Assembly: GCF_001540865.1 (NCBI RefSeq)
Contig: NC_033632.1
Span: 525,471-589,470, forward strand
DNA: 64,000 nt
Direction of reading: 5' to 3'
From: Ananas comosus
Lineage: Eukaryota; Streptophyta; Magnoliopsida; Poales; Bromeliaceae
Shown here: piece by piece, positions 26,159 to 39,699 of the stretch
Position numbering within the stretch: the first letter of the stretch is position 1
Layout: each line of letters begins with the position of its first letter
Notes under the pieces: model-generated
The model's database searches: none
What the model saw: the letters and a program-made list of their open reading frames with translations, nothing else
What the model was told of the DNA's origin: nothing
Program-made: the position numbers and the translations under genes

Positions 26159-27440
26159 ATAAAGTTCGAAAGATTTGATAAAAATACATAATAAATAATT
26201 GACTTATTTTGTTGCTAAAGAAAATAAATATTTCATNATAGCGTGTTAGGTACAAAGTGTACAATTACGTGCTCTATGTAGATGCTGTGGTTTACTCTCT
26301 CGGTCTTTAATTTAATTTTATTTAATTTTATTTTATTTTTTGGCGCTTTGGTAGATACCCCAAATTAAACACTGCACATGGAGCTGGGGCATGCTGTGCT
26401 TGTCCTTCTTCGTACCTGGAGATCCGGTTGGTCGGCCACTCCGATTCGAACATGATCAGACTTTTCTTATTTTTTGTTATCTTTGCTTCTATGGAGTCGA
26501 AAACTAGTTAGCTTCTATCCAACATATTGATCTAATAAAAAACGATTCAAAGCAAGTTTGATATCATGTTAGATAAAAAAAACATGACGATTTAATCGAT
26601 TAAACGATCCGACTAGACACACTGAACTATCTCATGTGCCCAACCGATCGATTTGATAAATANACATTTGTTTTGAGACTAATTTATTATTATTTTTATT
26701 TTTATTTTACTATAAGTAAGAAATTTAATTTTTTAATTAAATATTGGCTAAAATTTTGGTCTATGTCAAGGCCCATGGCCATGGCTAAATTCAAAAGCAT
26801 CCTCGCTGGCCAGCTTGTTTGTCCGCTAGTCATGACATGGCGGTGAAGCAAAGAACGTTTACCACAAGCCATGCATGGTCTCTTCTTGGAATTCAAATAC
26901 ATAATACATACGTGATACGTGTGTGTATATATAGAGTACGCCTTTTGTACTTTCAAAAGTACGGAGTCCTTCATACTTATAAGTTATTTTCGATAATAAG
27001 ACATCTGATTCGACGATTAAATATAATCTATCTTATTAGAATTATTTAGAAATCAAATTTTATAATTTTTTGACATCATTTATCAAACGATCAAAATATC
27101 TCAAAAATAACTATTTTAACAATCGATGTGTCATATTTTAAGTTCAACGGTGTAGAAATATCCAAATTATATAAAAATTTAATAAAAAATTTTACTTAAC
27201 ATCGATAGCAAGATCAATACTTTCGATTTAAAATTTGAATCATTTATCACTATTTTTTATGAGATTTTTATTTTCAGCCATTCATTTTGAAGCTACTCAT
27301 TCACTAGACAAACGAAATCAAAAAATTATAAAATTTGATTTCCAGATATTTCCAATAGCTGAATCGGATGTCCTATCATCGAAAATAATTTATAAGTACG
27401 GAAGCCTCCGTACTTTTAAAAATATAGAAGCCTAGCTCTC
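25275..27440. repeat. Two-copy direct repeat with internal inverted-repeat element, split at an N
   Basis: Copy 1 (25275 to about 26085) recurs as copy 2 (26664 to about 27440), starting exactly at the base after the N at 26663, with scattered substitutions and small indels. Inside each copy is an element whose ends are inverted repeats: AGTACGGAGTC..TATAAATTATTTTCGATAATAAGAC on the left, its inverse TCATCGAAAATAATTTATAAGTACGGAAGCCTCCGTA on the right. CT and TA microsatellites follow. A related, truncated end lies at 27545-27665 and stops at the N at 27666. No protein is encoded. Confidence 0.75.
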
Positions 27441-27787
27441 TCTCTCTCTATATAAAAAGAATCCAACTACTAGCCTTTTAGGAGGACAGAGGCCTTCGTC
27501 CCCTAAGTCATTTTAGATGTAGGGATTTCGAATTGATGATCGAAACCGTCAAAACATAAGAGTCCAGCTACTATACTCTTATGAGTACGATCGCCTTCGT
27601 ACTCATAAGTTGTTTTCGATGATAGAGCTTCCGAATCGACGATCCATACCGTTAAATATTATCTANAACAATATATACATTTCACCAATCATACCTACCG
27701 GAATTGGTTAAAAATTTAGAATAAACTGTAAGCCTTTTCAGTTTATTAAATACTATGTTTTGCTCAAACAATACTTCTTTTTTTTGT

Positions 27788-28000
27788 TTTTTTTTTTTTG
27801 AAGCCCGAGGTTAAACTGATCCACATTTTATTAAGAAAGAAAGGTTTCAAATCTTAGTGAAAACAATGAGGGGGTCCAAAAGCAACAAAAACATGATGGC
27901 TTCAAAGAGAAAACACAGAACAAGAAGGCATCTACTACTTTTCCCAAAAGCCACTCTTCCAGAGCAACTTTCCATGATTCCAGTATTTTACAGATCTTTT
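27788..28000 (-). mobile_element. Probable 3' end of a LINE-type retroelement
   Basis: Read on the minus strand, this stretch ends with AATAAAATGTGGATCAG, then CTCGGGCTTC, then a long A-run (27788-27801 on the plus strand as T). That is the usual look of a plant non-LTR element 3' end. No reverse-transcriptase sequence is left and no target duplication was identified. It lies just downstream of the response-regulator gene. Confidence 0.4.
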
Positions 28001-28228
28001 CATTTCTAACTTCTTATTAGGCACCACAAAATTGGATTCCCACAACACCACTGTCTTCATATATACCCCTTCTTATTCCCTATATCTAATCCATATAAAA
28101 GATAAGTTAAAAAAAAAAAAAAAGAAAGAGAAAAAAGAAAAAAAGAACAGAGAGCCACCAACATAAGATTAGAATAAAAAAAGGGAAAAGAAAATTGAAA
28201 CTATTTTTAGAGTATTACAAATCCTATC

Positions 28229-29673
<1,445 letters not shown>

Positions 29674-29724
29674 TGCAGCTCTAGAGAGATAGAGATAGAG
29701 AGATAGAGATAGGGAGAGAGAGGG

Positions 29725-29805
29725 GGGGGAGAAGAATAAGGGGGAGGTGAGAAAAGAATAGNGGTGGAGGGGGAGAAGAATAAGGGGGAGGTGAGAAAAG
29801 AATAG
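29725..29805. repeat. 37-base duplication in the response-regulator 5' leader, abutting an N
   Basis: 29725-29761 and 29769-29805 are the same G/A-rich phrase (GAGAAGAATAAGGGGGAGG and following). The first copy stops exactly at the N at 29762, as at other joins in this window. Confidence 0.7.
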
Positions 29806-30462
29806 TGGGGGAGGTGAGTTTGGTGTGGAGTTGCTTTTCTTTTATAAAGGATTCCTTTGGAGATATGAAGGGCCCAACAAAATCCCACAACAAGGAAAGC
29901 AAGATCAGACCAGATCTTCTCCATATCTTTCCTAAGAATTGACTCTTCTTACCAGTGGAGCCATAATACTAGTTTGAATTAGAGAGTAAGCAAAGAGGGG
30001 CCATCACTTTCCTTTTTATTACTTGTTTCTTGTTTTCTCTTGTGTCCTGTTGCTAGCTGACTCCCCCCCTTGCTGGGTCTTTTTCCTTTGCAAGTGGCCT
30101 GCAATTATGCCTGCTAGATTTGTTAGATAAAGTGGTTGGGGAATAGGATATCTGGAGATATGCTCATTTCTAAATTAATTAATTACTTAATTAATCAGAT
30201 ACTAACCAAGTTCCATTTAATATTCGCGATTATTTACAAAAACTTCCCTAATCGACGACCCACCATACTTATTATGTCTTGGATCGGCCTTGAGATTCGG
30301 GTAAATGATTCACGCGCAAATATTAAAACACCAATTTTTAGCTCGATTCAACATATTGATACCACTGAATTGCAAATTAAAAATTTAGCTGTGACTGTGA
30401 GGACAATTTATTAAGCAGGCTAGATCTTTCTAAACCCCTATTAAAAAAGGGGCGAAGGGTAA

Positions 30463-30493
<31 letters not shown>

Positions 30494-30775
30494 CACATGA
30501 AAGACTTTGAATCACGCTTAGACCCCACTGTACTCTTGATCCTTCCAACCATGTGCTATTCTTTAATGAGGTTGTTACCGAGAAGAGAAAATTAAATAAC
30601 TATGGCAATTAAAACCCGAGTAATCCGAAACCTGTGGATACTCAGGATTGGCAATGAGAAAAATTAGGTGAGCAATGCCAGAGAAAAAGTGATCCTGTGG
30701 CCCCGAGGATCAGAGCAAGGATGGAAAACGTGTTGTGGACTGGGGATTCAACACAAACACACACACACACACACA

Positions 30776-30815
<40 letters not shown>

Positions 30816-30835
30816 ATAGATATATATATATATAT
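30463..30835. repeat. Microsatellites (A)n(CA)n and (CA)n(CT)n...(TA)n
   Basis: An A-run followed by about eight CA units lies at 30463-30497. A compound CA/CT tract with a trailing TA run lies at about 30755-30838. Apparent open frames across it are simple-sequence translations. Confidence 0.9.
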
Positions 30836-30838
30836 TAT

Positions 30839-33192
30839 ATTGTGTACAACCTGTATGGAATGAGATCATAGTCTCTTTCCCCTTATCTGGATTCTGGAAG
30901 AGATCAGCTGATGGGTGCTGCTGCTGCATTAGCCAAGCAATTTTCTTGTTCTCATCCTCCCATGTCTCCACATCCTAGGAAATCCTCTCCATGATCTCTC
31001 TTTATCTTTCTCAGAATTATTAATTGCATGGACCTTGGCACCAAAGCCACATGTAACCATCTCCTATTCTTGAAAGTGCTGCTACAGATGTTCTAGAATG
31101 CTTCTTAATACTGTAATGTAATACGTAAAAACTTAATTTGTGGATACGCATAATTTAAAATTGTCAAATTATATTATCAGCACAGTAATATTATATAACG
31201 ATCATATTGTGAAAAAATTTAAAAAATATTAAAAACTAAAAATAGAGATGCGATGGAGTATTCGTGACTGATTTGATAGCGCGAGAGTCTCCCTCTCGAT
31301 CTCTTTCCATAGTTGATCATATTTTGATAGAATGTTATTCTTGTACGTTATTCATATCGTTCTCATATATAATATGAGTATATTTTTTACTGGTTCATAG
31401 TAGGCATCAACTGTAGTTATAAAATACCGAGGCAGGAGCAAAGCATTTTCCTATATTATATGTTTCCATCACTAGCTTATGAACTGTAGCACTGAAATCA
31501 AAGAAGATCTGCTATTTGGTGATGGTGACCAAATCCTTGCTTACTAATCAAGGGAAAACAGGTAAGCAGATACAGTGGAGTTGCCAAAGAGTAACAGGAA
31601 TGGAGATTCTATTCTGGTACACTAACCTAGGCTAGTGTGGGAAAGTGGTAGGAAAAGTTTACCTGGTCCTATTTTCTTTCTTGTGAATGAGTGTATTAAA
31701 AAAATAGCTTACCAAGATTTTTTGAGAAATAATAGCTTACCAAGATTGACCGCCAAGTAAGTATTCTTGGTGCCACTCTTCTGTCTCAAAGCAGTGCAAT
31801 TGTTAGGCGAAATAGTAACTCATTTAATTCTTGTTTGGTATCATTAGATATCACCAACAAAACATCGAATGTTCATATGTAGGAAGATGTTAATCCAAAA
31901 ATGATGCGACGTAGCATAATTATTGTACCAAATTATTTTTTGAAAGATTTACCGTTTAGCGACAAATTCTGAAAACGATACGAACAAACTAACTTCCGGA
32001 ACAAGTCTATTTCTGAAAACAACAGTGGCATCAAAATGTCTAAGACTTTTGTTATAGCAGCAAGTTAATCTTAGAGATCTTGTTTGATGTTATTTTTCTT
32101 TTATTTTTCTTTGGGTTTAGTTAGATTTATATTCTACCTGATTTTGCTTGTCAGATCCTGGAACCCAATCATTTCCAAAAGCCATCACTGGCATAGGCAT
32201 AGGCATAGGCATAGGCATAGGCAGAGGTGGAGACAAAAGCAAAAGCAGATCCTGGTATTCCATAAGATCCAAGTTAGGCTTGAGACTGTAACCTTTGAAA
32301 ATGAACCCATTCATACTCTTCTAGATACGGAATAATAAGGCGTGCTTCAGTGAGCAATAGTCAAATTGTTGCCCAAATTTTGAAATAGAGTAGAAAGCTA
32401 ATGCAATATATGTTCAGGGGATGAATCAAAATCAAACCAAACCAAACCATACTAGCAAGATTCCGTGCAAATAGAATATGTTCAATAGTTTCTGGTTCAC
32501 CACCACACATTGTGCAAGAGAAATCCAAACCTGGCATTGCATCACTAATACACCTACAAACAAAGTTTCTTATTCTGAAAATTAGACATTTGCGTTTTCC
32601 TAGTGTTCTCCAAAACTTAGGAAGAAGTAGACAAGAAGAGGATCCAATCCAACTGTTTTATATGATCTACTAGTTTGAAGGCAAACTTACAAATTGTTCA
32701 GCCGCGCACGCAAACCGCATAAAAGGGGGCATTGGAGAAAGCTTTGATATCGCAGCTTTCCCTAGAAGGGCGGCCCGCAGAGCCAAACAGGCTCTTAGTT
32801 GAAAATAGTCCATTATAGGATAAGCACCAAACTAGTTTGTCCACGAAAGGTATAACAGTATAAGGAACTACAACTTTCTAAAAAAAAAGAAAAAGAAGAT
32901 TCTGTTAGATGTGCCTCGAAATTTGGCAATCTAACTTTAGTTTTGAGCTTTTGACTCATCAACAGTTTTACGGTGCGACGGATTTTGGGAAAATGAATGT
33001 CTGTGGTGGGCGGAGGCCCCCAGCAGTACAGTTTGGATCCAAAATCTGTTAGGAGATTTTTTTTTTCGTTTTGCCCTAGAGGTTAGCTTGCCATTTTCGT
33101 TTCTATTGATGCGCTCGTCGTGATAGATCTAATATTTTCTTTTTTTTTATTTTTTTCTAGTGATGACAATATAAAGAATGTAAACAGTCTTA
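30839..33192. other. Gap between response regulator and annexin, left part
   Basis: No intact gene. Contents seen: five tandem CATAGG units at about 32193-32222, a reverse-transcriptase zinc-finger fragment at 32430-32625, and otherwise AT-rich unassigned sequence. Confidence 0.4.
32430..32625 (-). pseudogene. zf-RVT (non-LTR retrotransposon) fragment
   Basis: Minus-strand translation gives FWRTLGKRKCLIFRIRNFVC, RCISDAMPGLDFSC, TMCGGEPETIEHILF. This is the pattern of the zinc-binding domain at the C-terminus of plant LINE reverse transcriptases (CxxC, E-T-x-x-H). The linker between Pro and the first Cys is shorter than usual, and no polymerase domain adjoins. It is a decayed relic. Confidence 0.6.
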
Positions 33193-33430
33193 AGCTTCGT
33201 TTGGTATTACGGGGAGAATGCTTTACGTGCGATGAGAAAGTACGTTAGAAAAATACCTTGTTTGTTTCCATACGTAATATTACGTTCCACATATCACGAT
33301 GAATCAGTTATGATATATTTTTTGCGGTCCCACTGGAGAACACAGAAGCATATCCTTATATACTTATATGCTTTTTCTAAACTCCATTTTATCTAATAGC
33401 GTTAGATAGGACTCAATGCCAAACTAAGCC
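33193..33430. mobile_element. Tourist-like (PIF/Harbinger) MITE, 238 bp, TTA target duplication
   Basis: Terminal inverted repeats are AGCTTCGTTTGGTATTAC on the left and CAATGCCAAACTAAGCC on the right. TTA flanks both ends (33190-33192 and 33431-33433). It is clearly related along its length to the element at 43067-43296. Confidence 0.85.
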
Positions 33431-33912
33431 TTATCTGTTGGCCCATTGAAACTTCGGGCTTTTCGTCGGAGACGGTGCACATTGCCCAACCCAAAACGGC
33501 CCAAAAGGCAAAGCAGGCCCAATCACGAAATGAAACAACTATTTTTAAAATAAAATACTTTGGTAGAAACTAATGTGTAAGCATAACATTAAGGTAGCAA
33601 GGTGGAACCTTTATATGATTATATCCCATATAACCTCTTTAGGAGGAGGAATAAAAGGAAAAAAGAACACCATTGAAACAAACCCCAAGTTCGAACACAG
33701 TTTTTGACTAATACTGGAATAAAACACACTAATCGTCGATAAGAAAACGATATATAACCATGTACCCAGAACATAGTAATAAAAAAAAAAGAAAGAGGAA
33801 AACCATAGTCCTAAGAGCAGCAATTCCCAACATTATCCTAATTAAGCTAGGTGATATGTCATCACTAGGTAAAAATATATAGGTAGAAATGCATATGGAG
33901 AGACAATGATCA

Positions 33913-36736
33913 TCAATTCCCAACTAAAGCAAGGAGAAAGTTCTTGTAGTCCCCAGAAATCTCCTTGCCTATTGCATGCTCAAGAGCAACATTAGCCCTC
34001 TTCTGAAAAATCTCCTTGATCACCTTGAGATCCTTCTCCGCGCGCGTGACGATCACACGAGTAAGCGCGTCTTCGTCGGTTCCTGATTTGTCGATCGCAT
34101 TGCGGAGAACCTACCAAAAAGAAGAAAAAACAAGTGAACCAAACAAGCACAGCTAGTAAATCAGTTCACATGTTTGTTTACCTTTGCAAAGTACTTTTTA
34201 GGATTGGAGATGGATCGAATCGCTGTTCGTAGCGCCAGTGCAAAATCATTTGGAGTTTCACTAGTCAAAGCCTAATCATATCGCAACACAATTCAGTTAC
34301 AAAAACAAAAAAAGTTCTTGATCCTGATTTTATATAGGTCTAATTTCGAATAAAGGGAATTAGAATCCATTCATAACCTTGGTGATGGAACTGCCGTATT
34401 CGTCCTTGTAGCGGTTGAACGTCGCAAGAAGCTGCGCCTTGCTCCTTGTACCCAAGATTCTAATAATTTCCTCATGATTAAAGACTCCCTTGGTGATAGT
34501 CTCATGAAGAATCTTTGCCTCTGATTGAGCTAAGTTAGCATTTATCTCCTCACCGTTGTATCGATACGTGCTCACTAGTGCAAATAGAAGCTGCAATGTG
34601 CAGTTCAAATAACAACAGTATAAGTGATTCCATAATAATATTGTCACATAAGGATAAATTGCACCAGGGCCCATGAACCTTTTAGCTTTGTTTCACTTAA
34701 GGTGTTCCAATCTTTATATGTTTTCGTATTCTTACCCATATGATTAAGTTCCCCATTAGACGGGACAAATTTAGCCGTCCAATTAAGAACATGAACTTAA
34801 AATTGCATCAGACTACAAACAATAGGAACCGAATTGTAACAGTTGGAAAGGTGTTTATGTCTCTAGAGATCATACAGCGCGAAAATCTCCGGTGGTGTGT
34901 GAGGCAATATCTTCTTCCAAAGAATGTTTGTAGCGCGCTTGGTACGCTCGCTTCACGGCCAAGAGCTCATCAGGGGAATTCACACTCGCGATCTCAATTA
35001 TCACTATGTAGTCCACATTCTTGCTCTTCAATGCGACATTAGCCATGATAGCTTCTCGCTCGACCGGATCGAATATCCATCGATAAACCGCCCTCTACAA
35101 TACAAAATACAAGATGACGGCATAAGAATGCATGTATTGTAAAACATGGAAGGTTGTGCATCATCAACATTCGGTTCCTACACAAATAGATACCTCGAAG
35201 TCGCCAGAGAGTTCCGACTCGAGCCGCTTGATCAAATTTTCGTTGTATTTCTCTTCGTAGGCCAACGCGATTTGCTTCCTCTGAGCTGCATCTCTGTGTG
35301 CTAACACAGCTATCACCGCCTTCTCGTCAGTTCCCCATCCTATTAAATGTTACCGAGGAAAAGTTAGGAACATAAATATTATCCTTCTAAATTTTGTTCC
35401 TCGTTTGATCAACAGTTGGTAATAAGAAGTGCCTTGCGCACTGTTTTTTCTCCTTAAGATGACAATTGTTTTATCATGAAGTTGACAACAGAAGCTCTAA
35501 GATGGCATCGCGAATAACACTTCGCCCCTGCTGATCATGTTTCTGCATCAGGCATGGTCTTGATCTACATGAAGTTGATTCGAGTCCGACTCAAAAGCGT
35601 GTTGTGTCAACTTACACAGGTGCAAATCCGGTTAGCCCAAAAAACATCAGATGAATTCGAGTTTCTTTGAAAAGGCATATATATATATCCAACTATCTTT
35701 GCTTCATATATGCTAAATTTAAGAATCGAGAATTGTTGGAAAATTGAAAATAGGTGGTGATTAGCGACCGAATGATTCAAGCTTCATTAGATGCCAAAAG
35801 AGTTGTTACATATTCACCTAATTCTCTTAATCATGTAATCCAAAAATTGCTTAACCATAGTAGGTTATTTCCATAGTAAACAGAGCAGGAAAAATGGACA
35901 TGTTGGTGAGTGGAGTGGTTGAGATCTCTATTAATTTTAATATAGATAGGATAATAGATAAATTAACTAAAATTTAAATATAAAAATAAAAGTTTATTTC
36001 ACATGCATTGCCATAGCTTAGAAGGTAACGCCCTCTATAAATAACAACATTGAACAGGGCAAAACAGGACTATATTAATCTTCCTATATGCAATTTCAAA
36101 ATGCAGCACAAAGAGGCATCTAAATTTGCTGAAAAAAAAAAAAATCAAATTCAAATTATATTAAGCACCAACTTGCCATGGTTTGATAACAATTAATAAA
36201 AGCTACATTCCTATTAATGGGATTTTAAAATTAACAAAATTAGATGAATCATGCACCCAAGGCCACACTAGCAGAAAATGCACCATAAGAGTTCGAAAAA
36301 CATGCATAGACACCATGTAGTATTGATTCCATTTCTCAAAAAAAAAGTATTGATTCCATTCGATGCGGGACTAATATTTCTAATATCTGTCAAAATTTCC
36401 AGATCATTCTAAAAAATGTGGGATCCTAAGAATATGTCATATTTACTGGTCACATTTTTTTTTAAAGTAACAAACAGCACACTTCATTCACAAAGAAATT
36501 ATATATTATTTTTTTTATTTTTTTAAGAGAAATATAATATATTATCTGTTTTGTTCATTTTTTTTAAATGAACACAGCAAAATATGTGAAACAACTAGAA
36601 TTCACACTTGGAGTACCAACTATCAGGCCCCCTAACGGTACTTTTGTTAGCATAAAGTCATGTATCTCTTCTCTCAAAGCAATTGAGAGATCAAACTAAA
36701 AGTCTATACATCCTCTCGAAAATATAATATGAACAT

Positions 36737-36774
<38 letters not shown>

Positions 36775-36848
36775 TGAAAAGCCTTCCTCAGCTTCTCAGC
36801 ATCTTCAATGGGAGAAGGAACAGGATCAGGAACACTAAGCGTGGCCAT
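33913..36848 (-). CDS. Annexin (AnnAt1-like)
   Basis: Plant annexins are cytosolic proteins that bind acidic membranes in a calcium-dependent way. Exons 36848-36773, 35339-35194, 35094-34876, 34590-34378, 34271-34182 and 34110-33913 join in frame to 313 residues, the family's normal length. All four annexin repeats are seen. Repeat 1 has a type-II calcium loop (GWGTDEKAV). Repeat 2 is degenerate at the loop but keeps [10 protein letters not shown]. Repeat 3 holds [16 protein letters not shown]. Repeat 4 has [18 protein letters not shown] with Ser in place of the first loop Gly. This pattern (sites 1 and 4 only) is common in plants. The N-terminus [18 protein letters not shown] resembles AnnAt1. 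The intron-1 donor runs directly into a CT repeat. Confidence 0.94.
36739..36770. repeat. (AG)16 microsatellite at the annexin intron-1 donor
   Basis: On the coding strand the first intron begins GTCTCTCT: the splice donor GT is followed at once by the dinucleotide run. A second AG run in the annexin 5' leader covers about 36943-36976. Confidence 0.9.
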
Positions 36849-36940
36849 GGCAAATTACCCACAAACACACTTACTCTCTCTCTAAAACAAAGAGTATCAA
36901 TGCTACATTGGAGTCCATATATAATATATATATAGACAAT

Positions 36941-36983
<43 letters not shown>

Positions 36984-38329
36984 AGAGTGGTGCAACGCAT
37001 GACCTCTTCGCACATGAAACCGGCCCCATTGCTTTGAACGTAACGCTTGCTACCGGTCGTCTCGGTCATTGGTGGAACGTACAGTTTTACAGCCTACACC
37101 GGGTCTCTGAATCTTCGTGCACCAGGCTGTCCTTAGCCCCCTATTCCATCTCTCTTTCTTTTTTTCTTTTTTTTTTCTCTCGAGTTATTAGCATGTATTG
37201 ATTCAAATAAGCTAACAAGAGAGTGTAATGTTAAAAAATGAGGATTCAAAAGTGTCGACCGGGATCATGATAAGACTATACGGCCGGATATGTCCCAACG
37301 TTACGTACAAATTAGATTTAATAATCACAATCTAATATAATTATTTGTTCGAACAAAATTCAATAATTATTTCGTGTTGTGACCTGTGATGTTCTTTAGT
37401 TATCTTATTCCATCTAATTCGAATTTATGTGAAAAAATAAGGCAATCTCTACTGTACAATGAGTTATAGCTTTTATTTTATTTTATTTTATTTTTGCTCA
37501 GATGCGGAATAGTTGGAGAAAAAACTGAGACACTATGGAAAGCAAAGGATGATGGTGCGGTGCATGAGTGCTAATGCACTAGGTGCATACAGATTGAGCA
37601 CTGGAAATTAAGGACGATTCCCACTGACACATTTCCATTTCAAGTCAATTACCTAAATAAATACTTTCACCTAATAATACTAAATAATAATAAATAATAT
37701 TTATTATCTTTACACACGTAAACATAATAATAATAATAATAATAATGCACATTGATTTGCTCATTTATGCCTTGCATACTCAACCGGCTGGTTCGGCTCT
37801 CACCGTTTGTCCGGATTCGGAAACAATATCAGTGACTAAATATTTACTGATTTTGATTTTGGTTTTTTTTAAAAATTTTTAAAACTATGTATCTTGCGAA
37901 TTTATTTATCTTTAGTCGTGTAACGCTTTAGTTACATAAAATGGAGTGCAATTATAGTGTTATTTATTATTTATTACGTGTCATTGTTTAGTTGCACGTA
38001 CTAATTTAGTGGAGGGTGGGGAGCGTGAGTGTTGCATTATCAGTTGAAAATGAGCATTCTTATAACGCGAGTACATTAATTAAGTTCTAGCGTTACGGGT
38101 CCCAGAAACGCAAGCCCGTATTTTCGGGCTCATGTGGGTCACAATGACACATTGGTGGGCCCTCCTGGCAGTGTCATAGCCGTGACACGTTACTGAAACA
38201 TGTAAAAACCACCTCCACCCACCCACAATATTATTAGGAAGTAGAGCAGCCACCACATGGTCCACATCACGATTTTGCAGAGATGTACTATTTCTTTTGT
38301 TTTTTTTTTTTTTTGGATAACCTCAAAAA

Positions 38330-38655
38330 AAAAAATGCATATAGTTTTACACTTTTTCATTTTAATATTCTGTGATTTAAAGTGTATCAATTTGTCCCAT
38401 GTGGTTTTGTTTTTATCTTTTTGACAGCTTTTTTTTTAATATTTCGTTAGATTATATAAAAAAAAACTTTAAATACCCATCTAGATTTATCGAATATTTA
38501 CTTTAGTATCCTTTTATTTTAATTTTGACACTGATTTAAGAAAAAAATAATAATAAAATTGATAAAAAAAAAAACGAAGCCACAGAAAGGCAAATTAATA
38601 CACTTTAAACTATAGGATACTAAAATAAAAAAATACGAAACCACATGAGAATTTT
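38330..38655. repeat. AT-rich inverted-repeat element, copy 2
   Basis: Same arrangement as 4405-4740: left arm with TTTTCATTTTAATATTCTGTG, centre with CATCTAGATTTATCGAATAT, right arm with AGGATACTAAAATAAAAAAAT, the two arms being imperfect inverses. Confidence 0.55.
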
Positions 38656-38764
38656 TGAAGTTATCCCATTGTTTTTCTCTAGATGTAGTGGAGGAGAGAC
38701 ATAATAATGTGGCAAAGAAGAGAGCGTACGTGTCCAGTTATTTGAAAACATAAATTAAAAAAAA

Positions 38765-39110
38765 AAATTCAAATACCACCACTGTAATTTTATATCTTTT
38801 TATTTTAATACTCTGTGATTTAAAATATATTAATTTAATACCCTATGATTTTATTTTTATCTTTTTATTATCGATTCCACTATTTTTTTTTTGTTAAATC
38901 AGTAATAAAATTAAAACTAAAATGTATTAAAACGAATATTCGATAAACTTAAGTAGAGTATCTGAAATTTTTTATATATAACTTGGCAAAATATTAACGA
39001 AAAAACTGACGAAAAAATAAAAATAAAATCACATAATACTAACTTGATACACTTTAGACCACAAGATATTAAAGTGAGAAAATACGCAACCACAGAGATG
39101 ATATTTGAAA
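38765..39110. repeat. AT-rich inverted-repeat element, copy 3 (centre inverted relative to copy 2)
   Basis: The left arm reads TTTTTATTTTAATACTCTGTG and the right arm AGATATTAAAGTGAGAAAAT. The central motif ATTCGATAAACTTAAGTAG is the inverse of the centre in copies 1 and 2, so this copy is inserted the other way round. Confidence 0.5.
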
Positions 39111-39699
39111 ATTATCCTAAATTAAATACAAAAAATTTAAAATTTTTAATATTTTAAAAAATTGGTAAAATAAAAATTACTTTTTGCTTCTAGAATAAGA
39201 GAGCGTAAAATATACACTTTCTTTTAGAGTGCGTAGCGCAGGCAACAGTGCTTATGTACAAGTAATGTGCACTCCATTTGAACAACTACATTTACAAAAT
39301 AGGCATACCAAAGAACTCTAAAACTGCAGCAGGAGCAGCAACAACAACAACAACAGAAAAACCTTATGCACCACACAATTTCTACTAGCGACAAGAAACC
39401 ATTCAATAATAACTGATTTTGTACTAACTGCGTAAAGAAAGAAACTAATCAACAAAAAAATAAAAGAAAACAAGCCAAAAATACCTCATCATTCACCAGC
39501 TTGACTACCAAAATCTGCAAGTAGACCATCATAATAAGCAGGAGCACCACAATGAGGAATATCACATCAAGGTATGGGAAACGTTTAAGTGTTCTTCCAA
39601 GTTAGCAATCCATGTTAGGTGCAATGAGAAGGTAAACATAGGATTGCACAAAAGTAAACTGCAATTAGCCGCCATTTACACCAGTCCCTCGACTAGGCA

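Larger units (their letters stand above)
36849..39699. other. AT-rich gap between annexin and NRPE5-like gene
   Basis: Contains the annexin 5' leader, an ATA/ATT-rich block near 37680-37745 and two copies of the inverted-repeat family also found at 4405. No protein gene was found. Open frames here are low-complexity. Confidence 0.4.

Noticed and set aside
25313..26974. Two near-identical 90-residue minus-strand frames (MACGKRSLLHRHVMTSG...)
   Set aside because: Identity comes from the duplicated repeat; the sequence lies in AT-rich repeat DNA with no domain.
30642..30971. Frames of 67-109 residues across the CA/CT/TA tract
   Set aside because: Microsatellite translation.
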